Assembly (NCBI GenBank): GCA_021234155.1
Contig: JAJEKV010000032.1
Location: 2,450,783 to 2,514,782 of the forward strand
DNA: 64,000 bases
From: Isoetes taiwanensis
Taxonomy: Eukaryota; Streptophyta; Lycopodiopsida; Isoetales; Isoetaceae
Direction of reading: 5' to 3'
Shown here: positions 20,750 through 30,072 of the stretch, piece by piece
Layout: every line of letters begins with the position of its first letter
Position numbering within the stretch: position 1 is the first letter of the stretch
The notes under the pieces: generated by a model
What the model saw: only the letters and a program-made list of their open reading frames with translations
Database searches by the model: none
Told to the model about the DNA's origin: nothing
Translations under genes and position numbers: made by a program

Positions 20750-20885
20750 ATAGCTTAAAGAAACTCTTAAGAAAGGCATAGACTCCCTTTTTCACATTCA
20801 GTGCAACAAGAGCAGGATAGCCATATCCTCCAACACTGATAGCCTGCTCTAAGATGACTGCCTTCTACCAAGTGCCCAAAAGTAC
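20750..20885 (-). pseudogene. PDIA6-like exon (C-terminal)
   Basis: Bounded by tag|GTACTT and TAT|gtaagt. Reads YFWALGRRQSS, then after a 1-base shift AISVGGYGYPALVALNVKKG, which matches the GGYGYPA.VALN block near the C-terminus of PDIA6/PDIL2-type disulfide isomerases. The frameshift breaks the exon. It lies downstream of the related exon at 21,233-21,396 in the right order for this gene. Confidence 0.75.
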
Positions 20886-21232
20886 CTACCAAAGTCAAAA
20901 TGAAAATGTGGTCAAGATAGATGGAAACCCAATTCAAAAAGCTAAAGTCATTCCAAAACCTCCAGACTCCCTTTTTTGTTTTTAAAACCTCCAGGCTATT
21001 TGGTTGTTTATCGTAAGAATAAGCCTGATTTGTCTTTTGGGTCTCTATTTCTGCATAAAAAGTAGCATATGCAAAATCAGCGAGCTCTATTTGCAAATGA
21101 ACAATTCGGACTAGGAGAAATGCAAGGGTTTGGATACAGATGCAAAATAGAGAGATAAATCTGAGCATAAAAAAAAGAACTCAAGATAAGCTTGAGCATA
21201 AAAACGAACCCAAAATAAACTATCACAAATAC

Positions 21233-21396
21233 CATGGGGCAAAGAATTCCACAAGCTAGATCTCATTGCTATGCAGCACAGCTTCATCAAAAGTTTTGAA
21301 TAGCTCCACAAATGCAGCCGTCTCCTTTTTACTTCCCTTTTTATCACCTCCATGCTTAGTCTTTCCTGTCAACCTATTGGTTGCAAGTAGCTTAGC
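21233..21396 (-). pseudogene. PDIA6-like exon (second thioredoxin domain, first half)
   Basis: Acceptor tttcag|GCTAAG and donor CCATG|gtattt. Encodes AKLLATNRLTGKTKHGG, a Lys-rich linker, then FDEAVLHSNEI-stop-LVEFFAPW, the beta strand just before the CGHC active site of the second thioredoxin domain. The stop TAG stands where the family has Trp. The exon ends in the phase that would continue into CGHC, but the exon carrying that motif lies 1.9 kb upstream instead of downstream. Confidence 0.8.
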
Positions 21397-21477
21397 CTGA
21401 AATTATCATTGTTTTCAACAGTTGTAATAATAACATTTTGCACATATCAATAGTTATAACGAAATAGCTCTATGTAC

Positions 21478-21583
21478 TTTTGCACCACTTCCATTGCATG
21501 CTGCACATGTCACCAATCGATGTACAGTAATAACCTTTTGTGTCCCAAATATGGCTTCTGCAAACTCCAGTTCAACTGTGTAC
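21478..21583 (-). pseudogene. DnaJ exon: substrate-binding start and first zinc-finger repeat
   Basis: Splice sites aatgcag|G and AAA|gtacat, 106 bases, phase matching the exon at 22,570. Reads YTVELEFAEAIFGTQKVITV, then HRLVTCAACNGSGAK. This is the family's 'l.f.EAvfG..k.i.v.r...C..C.GsGAK' block, with the first CxxCxGxG repeat intact. The later zinc-finger repeats and C-terminal domain were not found. Confidence 0.8.
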
Positions 21584-22569
21584 CTGCATTAGTATCATAA
21601 ATCCATGAGCATTCAGTCCATAAGCGATCTATCTCGAAGGTTAATACAGGATCCCCAGATAACTAACTATAGAAGCATAGAAAATAATAAGGCAAAATCC
21701 ACGAGAGAAAACAGGGCGAATGAAGGGTCTGGAAAAGTGTGCCAAAATATAGTAAACACAGTCATAATGATGGAGCAAAATAATTAGAACATACTGGTAC
21801 ATGATGTGTAAGGATAAATGCATTGTCTGTATCAACAACTGTATTAGAGTGAGCAACAAACAGCCTCCAGAATGCACACATACCGTGGACATGTCACAGA
21901 TACATAGGAGAATCAGGTCAAGGGAAGTAGATAGAAATATGTAGAAGATATTCAGCCAGATACGTAAAGAGAGGAGGAAAACGAAAACAAATGAAATGTG
22001 TATTATTACAGCTTAAACTCATCATTCAGATTATATCATTCAGTTGGGGCATCATTCATATAGTGCACTTTATCTCTCCTATGAATTCTTATAAATATAT
22101 CATTGCTTTTGATACATGTGCCTCTGATTCTAAAATTTCTATCTGTAATCAGCTTCAAAAAGATCGATACGAGATTGACATTTTATATGCCAACTTTTCT
22201 GTGTAAAGAATCATAAGTTAGAAGACCATTAAGCCTCATCTCCTAATTAAACCACTGGTGCAAGCTCAATTTAATTCAACATGTGGTTTCTTTGCTACCT
22301 ATACATTACTCTTTGCAAAAGAGGGCTCGTAGTTTTCTTACAGATCATTTTGGACAAGGACTGGATCGTGGCTTTTGTAGCATCCTTTCCTTTACTCATT
22401 TTCATGTTCTATTCTTCATATTCCATTTTTAATCGCTTTCTACAATCGTTCTACCACACAATGCTTGTGCTTTGCACCATACCTAAATGCAGAAACCTAT
22501 TTACATATGCTCACGTGCACATACACCTACACACATAGAGGGGAAGGGACGGGAGGAGCATGAACTCAC

Positions 22570-22664
22570 TGAAGGTCATCTCCCCTTTTGATGCTAGAAG
22601 TTCTTCTTCTCTGGAGTTCCTCCACTTCACCAAACATAGACTCGAAAAGATCGAAAGGGTTGTG
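22570..22664 (-). pseudogene. DnaJ exon: Phe-rich linker
   Basis: Acceptor ctactcag|CAC and donor CTTCA|gtgagt, 95 bases (31 codons plus 2). Reads HNPFDLFESMFGEVEELQRR and ends RGDDLQ. The NPFDLFESMFG motif is characteristic of plastid-type (DnaJ A6/A7-like) proteins. Open in frame. Confidence 0.8.
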
Positions 22665-22987
22665 CTGAGTAGAAAAGTTGTTAGATAGAAAACCAAAATC
22701 TCAGGTCAATTTTCCTCACTGCATTTTACATAAGTCCTCTAACATGAACTCAAATCAACCCACCCAACAATTAAAACTCTCTATGCTTGAAACATCAGCG
22801 TTACAGTGTGTAACCATCAATAATTGGCTCAGATAGATCGACTTCAAGCATCAAGATATGTTATGAGAATTGTGCCTTTGCCTTGTACCAAACAAGTGAG
22901 AACATTCTTTCCTAATCATAGTAAACAACGTAATGGAGAATCTAGATAAACAACAGTGATTATGGTTGTCGGGTGATAGGTACTTAC

Positions 22988-23071
22988 GAAACCAGGTTTT
23001 GGACCACTACCATTAATTCCAACCTCCCCAAATTGGTCATACGCTGCTCTTTTCTCATCATCTGACAGAAC
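22988..23071 (-). pseudogene. DnaJ exon: end of J domain
   Basis: Acceptor gttccag|GTT and donor TTC|gtaagt, exactly 28 codons. Reads VLSDDEKRAAYDQFGEVGIN and ends PKPGF, the helix IV end of a J domain. The HPD-bearing exon is not found upstream. The three DnaJ exons are in order, in phase and uninterrupted, so they come from a real spliced gene, but both ends are missing. They would act as an Hsp40 co-chaperone if complete. Confidence 0.8.
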
Positions 23072-23276
23072 CTGGAACCATAACTCAGTGGAATGATCAG
23101 AAAGAATGATCCCTAATTGAGGATATAGCATCAAAGCACAAATTTTCATTTAAAAGGAATATGCTCCTGTTACGTTTAAATGCACGAGAACAATGAAACA
23201 AGATTAGCAAGATGCAGACGATTTACATTGAATCACAAATAATCTGCCTTTCCATGATCGAATGTGGAGACATCAC

Positions 23277-23369
23277 CTTTTCAGCATCACAGTCAACATT
23301 GTCCAAGATTCACTTCTGCCTTTTGCTGCCTTTTTCTATTCAGAAGCCAGTTTCTTGCAGTCATCACAC
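23277..23369 (-). pseudogene. PDIA6-like exon (active-site half of second thioredoxin domain)
   Basis: Acceptor cttacag|G and donor GAAAAG|gtgatg. Pieces in three frames give CDDCKKLASE-stop-KKAAK, EVNLGQ and VDCDAEK, matching the CGHCKKLAPEW block of PDIA6. The active site reads CDDC, Trp is TAG, and two frameshifts follow. In minus-strand order it precedes the DnaJ exons and also the exon that should come before it (21,233-21,396). Confidence 0.75.
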
Positions 23370-23399
23370 CTGTAAGAGAGGGATCAATAGTCTGTAAGA

Positions 23400-24290
23400 C
23401 AAAATAATTTAGCAAGCAACATACGCCACCCAAAATCATGCGTACAACGACTGTATACAAACCAAGCTAAAATTCTTGGAAACTTCTGAACAAGAACTTG
23501 AGATAAAAGTACATCAGGAGTGTTCACATCGTATTGCAGTTTGAACTTGGATGAGTCGCCTCCAAATGGGCATACTGCAAGCAGATCGATTGAATCCCAT
23601 TCAATGAAAAAATGGGCATAGAGCTAGAGACCCAGCCCCTAGTGCAGGATTCTAAGTTTGATTCTGAATTGAAATTGGTAGAATCTGCCAAAGAGCGGGA
23701 GAACCCAGTTCCTGGCGCTAGATTATAAAATTTGCGCGCCATGAACACCCGTCAAGCATTATTCGTGACGGGCCCAAAATTTTAATCTCCATGTATAAAG
23801 CACCCTACAAGCACCAAGTGTCGTTGACACTAAAAGTGTCCCCCAGCTATATGCGTTTACCCTGTTGACCATTGGAAAAAAAGGGCTAAAATCAATGGCT
23901 CAGAAATGGTGCCCTCTAGACGTACGCATTAGTACATCCATTTGAATACATCACGAAATCATAGGAAAACCTTAGTGAAAAGCGTACAAAAACACAAAGA
24001 AAACCCCCTGTTATTATGCTACATATTCCCAGTACCATCGCCTCGTCTTGCCAACTCGTGCATCCCGCCGGGGATCCCATAGAGCACACAACCGATGTCA
24101 CTGGGTAGCGCAGCCCAGGGGTTTAGTGTTAAGTGCCATGCAACCTTCACCCTAGGTTCCAAAATAAAAGCAGTGTTGGATGGTAGGATTCAAGTGCTAG
24201 ACAAGATGAACTTCCCACTCCTAAGCATCCGTGTTATACAAAATACAAGACTACTGCCTATGTCCATGGTAATTGACGAAGTGGAGGGCT
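23400..24290. other. Unassigned interval
   Basis: Minus-strand 23,460-23,570 reads CPFGGDSSKFKLQYDVNTPD, then VLLSQVLVQKFPRIL. It is exon-like but not recognised. The remainder has only short ORFs and no repeat I can support. Confidence 0.3.
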
Positions 24291-24299
24291 CTACCCCAT

Positions 24300-24740
24300 A
24301 GGTTCCTATTATCCAAACAAATTACATCTTCAATATCTCCGGGCCATACCACAGGTAAAGGTCCTTCCCCATCTCAACTTGGCAGTCTGAAATCTTATGC
24401 ATGTGGGCCTGATAGTTGAGCTTCCCCACATCCTTCATATCATACCCTTGAAATAGTGAAGCCTTGTGTTCTTCAAGGCTTTACACACAAGAATCACGCC
24501 AGTGGACTTCTTAACAGACCATCCAAGCCATTTCTTAGGAGAACCATTAACAGCAGCATGCACCTTAATGTTAGTCCTGAATAGTGCTTGGTAATGTAGG
24601 TGACCCAACTCGCTTCCCTCTCAACAGTAACAACACCAGCCAGTGTCTGGCCCTCCAAGAATAAAATCAACTTCCCATACCACTCCCCTGGAGCATTTAC
24701 TCCAAATTGGCCCACAGTAATATTAACATCAAGCAACCTC
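24300..24740 (-). pseudogene. LINE post-RT fragment, second copy
   Basis: Minus-strand frames read GQFGVNAPGEWYGKLILFLE, TNIKVHAAVNGSPKKWLGWS, CKALKNTRLHYFKGYD, HMHKISDCQVEMGKDLYLWY. The ALKN-.-LHYF block and the following order match the fragment at 17,960-18,285. At least two frameshifts. Assignment to an L1-type ORF2 is by the shared pattern and remains tentative. Confidence 0.35.
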
Positions 24741-25897
24741 CCCCATCACTGTCCATGGCGAGCGTCTTGGTGCATGCCCTCCCCTTTGCAGCAATCCTTG
24801 CCTCCTTCCTCATAACATTTGCAATTCAAAGCAACAATGGCACAAACACAAGAGATAACAAAAAACCCTCACCTGAATACGTCGCCAGGGAAGAAGAGAT
24901 TGGAACAGCATCTCCATCCCTCTTGAAGCACAAGATGGCCAGCCATGATCCGCCACGCCATAAAAGCCCAATAGTCATCCGCGGCTTCATGGCGGGGCTA
25001 GTCCTCCTCCTCAGTTGACCTGCGCCACATGCCGACCTTCCAAAACATGTCCATCCAACAGAACCTACAATAGAAAAACAAAGAAAACCCTAAAAATCCA
25101 TTGCACCCTAAAACCACCTTTCTATATGTATTCCTCTCCTCACCACCAGGAATCAAAAGTTATAAATACATTTCAACGTTAATCTCAACCCCCCTAACTT
25201 TGCTAATCTTGATAGGCAAAGGTTGACATGGGTTCCATCCCAACCATTACAAAAGGTGACATGGGGTCCAACTACCAGGGCAAACATCTTGTGTGGACGT
25301 TGTTAGTTATTGCTGTTGTTTAAGCTTGTTTGCAAAAGTGTGCAGAGTTGGCTACAACTTGCTGGAATTGGAAGCTCTTCAAAGCTATCCATTCATCCTG
25401 TTTTTAAAATTTGAGGCAAATTCTATCACCAATTTGCTGTAAGAAATTAAAGCAACAAAGCACTAATTGCTGAGATGGTGTTCAAGTATTAGGTGTATCA
25501 ATTAATGTTGGTCTGGATAGACAAACCAAGTATTAATTCTCAACCACTTTAACTTTGCCAGGGCTCGAATTTGACGGCTTTCATGCCTATTTTTTGGATT
25601 TTTGCCCGTCAAAACAGGTGAAATTTTTTTTTTTGTATGGCAAATGAAAGGTAGAAGTTGGGCAATCGCCCCTCATAGAGAAGGGCAACTACAAACTCGT
25701 CATTTGAAAGGCTAGGAACAGAGAAATGCCCGTCATTTTTTCTTGCTATATATCTTTATAATTTTTAAACATTTATATTGTTATTGATTATAAATTTATA
25801 ATATCTCTATACAGTATACATGATACAATTACGCATTCCAAATTCCCAATGATCCCCGTCCCGTTTTTTTAATCTCTTGTACATTACAGATACGTAA

Positions 25898-26133
25898 ATG
25901 CAACTTAGGTTGCATTCTGCCATATCCGCCAATGGCATTGCGCCATCTGGCTAAGGTTCTCTTCCGGAACTTCTGTGAAGCTGAAGAGCAGCGGCAGTTC
26001 TTGAAATTACTTGGATTTACCTCTCATTCTGGCGATTTACCTCTCATTCTGGCCATCTACCTCCGATGCTTTCTACCCTCGATTCTGAAGTTTTTACCCC
26101 CGATTTAGGGCAGAATGCAACCTAAGTTGCATC
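25898..26133. mobile_element. Small inverted-repeat unit (MITE-like)
   Basis: GCAACTTAGGTTGCATTCTG-CC at about 25,900-25,921 is inverted at 26,109-26,131. The ends are themselves palindromic (GCAACTTAGGTTGC). The body carries a tandem pair of 'gatttacctctcattctggc'. Nested in the larger TIR element. Confidence 0.6.
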
Positions 26134-26138
26134 CACGT

Positions 26139-26220
26139 TATAAGAACGGCAGTTTACTGCCGATTCCTAGGGAGGACGGGATTCCTCCCTAGGAATCGGC
26201 AGTAAACTGCCGTTCTTATA
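26139..26220. repeat. Perfect hairpin, 38-bp arms
   Basis: Arms 26,139-26,176 and 26,183-26,220 are exact reverse complements with a 6-base loop. The arm begins TATAAGAACGGCAGTTTACT. Confidence 0.9.
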
Positions 26221-26392
26221 TACATAATTGACCACCAACCAACAATTTTCCACTAGAGTGGTGTCTCATATTTTAGTCATTTCTATTGGGCCACATAAGC
26301 AAATAAGAAATAAATGATTTTCTACTTTTAAAAATAAGACATGTCCCATTTAGGTTTGGATAGGTTCGGTTCCTCCTTTTAAGGGGAATGGA

Positions 26393-26436
26393 GTCTTATT
26401 TTATACCGGGGGATTTCCCCCGGTATAAAATAAGAC
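26393..26436. repeat. Perfect hairpin, 21-bp arms
   Basis: Arms 26,393-26,413 and 26,416-26,436 with a 2-base loop. The arm begins GTCTTATTTTATACC. The same GTCTTATTTTA word recurs singly nearby (26,440-26,640). Confidence 0.9.
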
Positions 26437-28350
26437 AGTGTCACATATGTTAAAAATATCATTAAAATAAGACACGTCTTATTTTATTTTGGATTTTCCA
26501 CTAGCATTTTGATGGTGTCTTATTTTATGACACCTTATAGTGGAAAACCAACCTCAATTCTATGTGTCGTATTTTTTGATTTGGACTCATAAACAGTGTC
26601 ATATCTCTATGTGACAGTCTTATTTTGTGACTATAGTAGAAAATCACCCTAAGTCAAGAAAATTAGCCGCCTAAATCTATGCTAATAATTCAAAAAAATA
26701 TTTCTGGAATCTTGATGCCCGCCCACTACCCGACCCGCCTAAGATCAGAGTTCTTGTGCTGCGAATCAGAATCACATCATACTAGTCGAATGCATCTTTC
26801 GATTCTCTGCTAGTATCATCGTCTATGAGCCCTGGAAGGTCTGCGCTTGCCTATTAAATCATGGGCATTAGAAAGGCTTGAATTGTGAATCAAAGGACGA
26901 ATTAGAGTTCAGAATTCATCACGTATCAGAGTAAGTATCTGGTAAAATCCGAATCAGAGTTCATCACGTCCTTCCAAAAGCTTGAATCCACCAGAAGCTG
27001 TAACTGTCTCAAGCCGAAATTGGGAAAGGCATTTCGTATCCGCCTTCACAATAAGGTTTCTTACAGATAGGAGGTAGAACAGGAGATTTCAGCTCCATGC
27101 ATAGATTGGCAATTATGTTACAAAGATTGGTATGAAGCGAAGCAAAGGAGAGGAATGCCACTTGAATAAGTTTTTGTGATTGATTTTAAACTTTAAACTA
27201 TTATTTTTATTTCAGTAGTGTCTATGTAAGAACTTCATTATGTATTTCATGAACTTACAATGAAAATATGCTTTAGTATCTATCTATGTTTTTGATGGAA
27301 AAAACTAATTTCTGTCATTTTTAATTTTTTTATTGCATTTGAAAGGCTTGAATTTAGGAAGTTCCTGTCATTGTCACGCGAAAGGTGTAAAATCATTTTG
27401 CCCGTCCCTAGAAAATTAAGGGCGGACCGTCAAATTCGAGGTGTTGGATAAACAAAAGCTGACATGGGTTCCATCTCAACCATTACAAAAGCTAACATGG
27501 GTCCAACTATTAAAGCGTCTTTTAACATCTTGATGTTGTTAGTTATTGTTGTTGTTTAAAAAGTGTGCAGAGTTGCCTACAACTTGCTGGATATTGGAAG
27601 CTCTTCAAAGCTACCCATTCATCCTGTTTTTAAAATCTGAGACAAAGTCTATCACCAATTTGCTGTAAGAAATAAAGCAACCAAAAGCACTTATTGCTGT
27701 CAAGAAGACTCAGAATAATAGTTGAAAGGAATGATTACCAGGATAGAATAATCTGCAAACCAAACCTCTGATCTTCACGTCTGCCTGCAGACACAATCTC
27801 TGCAACGAATTCCCAATTCACTGACAAAAAAGCAAGCGGGAGCCCGGATCCAATTCCTGATCACACGAAACCGGAATCACTATTCCGGCCACCAATTCTA
27901 TATGAAAACCCAAAAGCAGATCACGGGTTTGCTATGAGCTTCTTGTGGTCACATAAGAAAAGGGCCCCCCTCCAAGAAAAACTGTAAAGTCACGGGTCTG
28001 CTATCAACTTACTTGTGCAGCAGGATATTTCTTCCTGAGGCACAGAGCCAACGCCAAGTCCCTCTCAATCTGACAAACTTACTAACTGTTATTCTTATTT
28101 GCAGCCAGGTGGGTAGAGAAGAAAAAGGAATTCATGCACAAATCTCAGTAGAAACACGTAGTAATGATCAGAATAACATTAGTCTGAAGCATCCAATATA
28201 CAAACAGGCCCTGAGCCTGAAGCTATAATACATTTTGCATAACATGATCATATAACTTATGTGCAGTGCACAGATTGATCAATATTGCAATGCTAGTGGT
28301 CATCTGCTATAACTTATACTATTTGTATGACCATTAAAGTAGGTGATTGT

Positions 28351-28965
28351 TCAGAAGGGTCTTTCCCCAATGTAGTTCCCAGGAGGATCATAGTTACAAG
28401 TGATGAACACATCTCCATCAGAGCACACAACCCGCGCGCAGCCGATTCGCGCCGTATCATGCCAAACAATCTGAGTGTAGTGGCCACACATCTCCCCTGC
28501 TTGGCAGCTATTTGAGTAGTAATTGTAATACTGTTTTTCAGAGGCCCAGTCTCTCACTGCATCTTCAGGGGTCCAAGACTTGCCTCCACCCCAAAATATA
28601 TTTTCTCCATATGGACCATTGGAATGTTGCAAATGGCAATTCCCATATGTTGCCCTTTTGTTGGCCCAATCTTGGGCATAGTCTTCAAGCTTGGAGTCCC
28701 ACTCCACAGGTGGGACTCCCGCGCCCGACCGAACTTCATTGTGCGGGTCGAGAAAGCTCGAAATCATGCTCGCCGGAGCTGGAGTGTAGGAAGAACTTGG
28801 TGGTGGTTGTGAGTGTGAGAATGGTGGAGGAGGAGATAGAGATGGAGGGGGGTTTGAAAACCATGGCCAATTGAAAAACCACCCCCTAGCACATGCCACA
28901 TTTGTGCTCAACATATATAGAACAAAAATATGCATTGCCATAGCCCCCCTAAGGCTTGGTGCCAT
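28351..28965 (-). CDS. PR-1-like CAP-superfamily secreted protein
   Basis: Intact single-exon ORF of 204 codons. Residues 1-26 form a signal peptide (hydrophobic MHIFVLYMLS core, likely cut near ACA-RG). Residues 39-66 are Pro/Ser-rich, and the CAP domain runs from about 68 to 204. The CAP cavity residues are present: His75 in DPHNEVR, Glu121 in YGENIF, His162 in GHYTQIVW. Six Cys (110, 154, 160, 176, 181, 190) match the three disulfides of plant PR-1, and the end NYIGERPF is standard. PR-1 proteins are exported to the apoplast and are linked to pathogen response and sterol binding. The Pro-rich spacer between signal and CAP domain is longer than in classic PR-1 (~160 residues). Met1 was chosen as the longest start; Met9 or Met11 would also leave a signal peptide. 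Confidence 0.93.
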   Translation of the reverse strand: MAPSLRGAMAMHIFVLYMLSTNVACARGWFFNWPWFSNPPPSLSPPPPFSHSQPPPSSSYTPAPASMISSFLDPHNEVRSGAGVPPVEWDSKLEDYAQDWANKRATYGNCHLQHSNGPYGENIFWGGGKSWTPEDAVRDWASEKQYYNYYSNSCQAGEMCGHYTQIVWHDTARIGCARVVCSDGDVFITCNYDPPGNYIGERPF

Positions 28966-29570
28966 GCTTGGCTATGGCAATGTTCCAACCACAAACAACT
29001 CAGTTGAGCGCACTTCCTTGGCTTGGAGCACTTTGTTATCTCAAAGTGTGGGTGAATGCTCAGTGAAGAGAAGTGTGAATATGTAGTATATGTCCATGCT
29101 GGACCCCATTGTTCTAGACCTTTCACAAGCGTGCAATTCGCTGGGCCTTTCCCACGCCTGCCCACAACATGCTTGTCCAAATAGAGCGTGATTTACATTA
29201 TTGGAGAGCGTAAAAGGGTCTCTCAATGGCGCGCTCCCAAAGACTTTGCCGCGTTTTTTGTCCAAATTCAATCGCATCTTTTAAGTCATTGTCTAGCTCC
29301 ATGCCACCTAAATTTTGGTTTTGTGGAAGATAGGATTTTCACAAAGAATTATGGCTATATTGAGGTGCCAAAATCAACATAAATGATGTCGATGCAACAT
29401 TCTAAGCAATGTCCCTCCGCATTCCCATATGATTTTGTTTTTTTTAATGCCTAAATAAGTGGAAAAGGCATAGTTCATGGTATGTTGGCCTACCCATTCC
29501 GCGCATAATCAAAATGAAGCCCACAATTTTGAAATAGTTCAAGAAACTCATGATACTAAGATAGCTTGCC
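28966..29570. other. PR-1 upstream region
   Basis: Contains the promoter side of the PR-1-like gene (minus strand). An AT-rich 'gacatatactacatattc' lies about 110-135 bases before the start codon and is a possible TATA region. Nothing else recognised. Confidence 0.3.
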
Positions 29571-29577
29571 CCTCACA

Positions 29578-29655
29578 GGAAGAGGTGTTCATAGATAGTA
29601 CAATGTTTAGATCACGGGAAGAGGTGTTCATAGATAGTACAATGTTTAGATCGCG
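29578..29655. repeat. 39-bp tandem duplication
   Basis: The unit starting GGAAGAGGTGTTCATAGATA is present twice, 29,578-29,616 and 29,617-29,655, with one mismatch (atcacg/atcgcg). Confidence 0.9.
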
Positions 29656-30011
29656 CATAAATGGAAAGAGCCAATGAATTTCTTTTGTCGATTCTTTTAC
29701 GGACAATAAAAAATACAATTTCATAAAGGGGAGGAAGAAAAGCAAATATAAGTGAGTGCCATGAATTTGCATTTTTTTCAAAACTTTGTTTGCTAAGGAT
29801 AAAGAGTGGCATGGAGAGTGGGGAGCTGATACTAGGGGCCCCGCAACCGGCATTAGCTGGGAGCGAGTTTGGACTCGACGACCCACTTCCAGGCTGCCAC
29901 AACATGGCAATTGGTGAAATTACAAATTTGACAAATAAGTAGATAAAGATCCACACGCAATAAAAAGCCTCATGAAGCTAGAATGATATATACCAAAAGG
30001 AAAAAAAATAT

Positions 30012-30072
30012 AGGGTGTGCTACGCACGGAGGGTTGCCCTCCATGGCCGGAGGGTGAAGTGGTTTAAATCAT
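30012..30072 (+). repeat. Dispersed repeat R2, copy 1
   Basis: The sequence from GGGTGTGCTACGCACGGA through GTGAAGTGGTTTAAATC matches, inverted, 48,039-48,096. It contains GGAGGGTTGCCCTCC, a small hairpin. Both copies have A-rich (or T-rich, on the other strand) sequence at the GGTG end, as a retroposon tail would give. Confidence 0.6.

Larger units (their letters stand above)
25564..27440. mobile_element. TIR element, ~1.9 kb, hAT-like ends
   Basis: Ends are exact inverted copies of CTCGAATTTGACGG (25,564-25,577 and 27,427-27,440). The left end may start CAGGGCTCG, as many hAT elements do. Just inside both ends is a further GCCCGTC motif. No transposase seen. The interior holds a small nested inverted-repeat unit and two perfect hairpins. 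No clear 8-bp target duplication could be found, so the class is uncertain. Confidence 0.65.
25170..27700. repeat. Tandem duplication (~330 bp) split by a TIR element
   Basis: Copy 1 is 25,170-25,530. Copy 2 starts at about 25,533 ('ttaattctcaacca'), is interrupted at 25,560, and resumes at 27,441-27,700 ('gctgacatgggttccat', 'cttcaaagctacccattcatcctg', 'caatttgctgtaagaaat'). Similarity is about 90% by eye. Copy 1 shows the uninterrupted sequence across the insertion point. Confidence 0.85.

Noticed and set aside
21233-23369. Stop codons repaired by RNA editing
   Set aside because: Such editing is known for organelle transcripts, and TAG for TGG is not a U-to-C case; frameshifts are also present.
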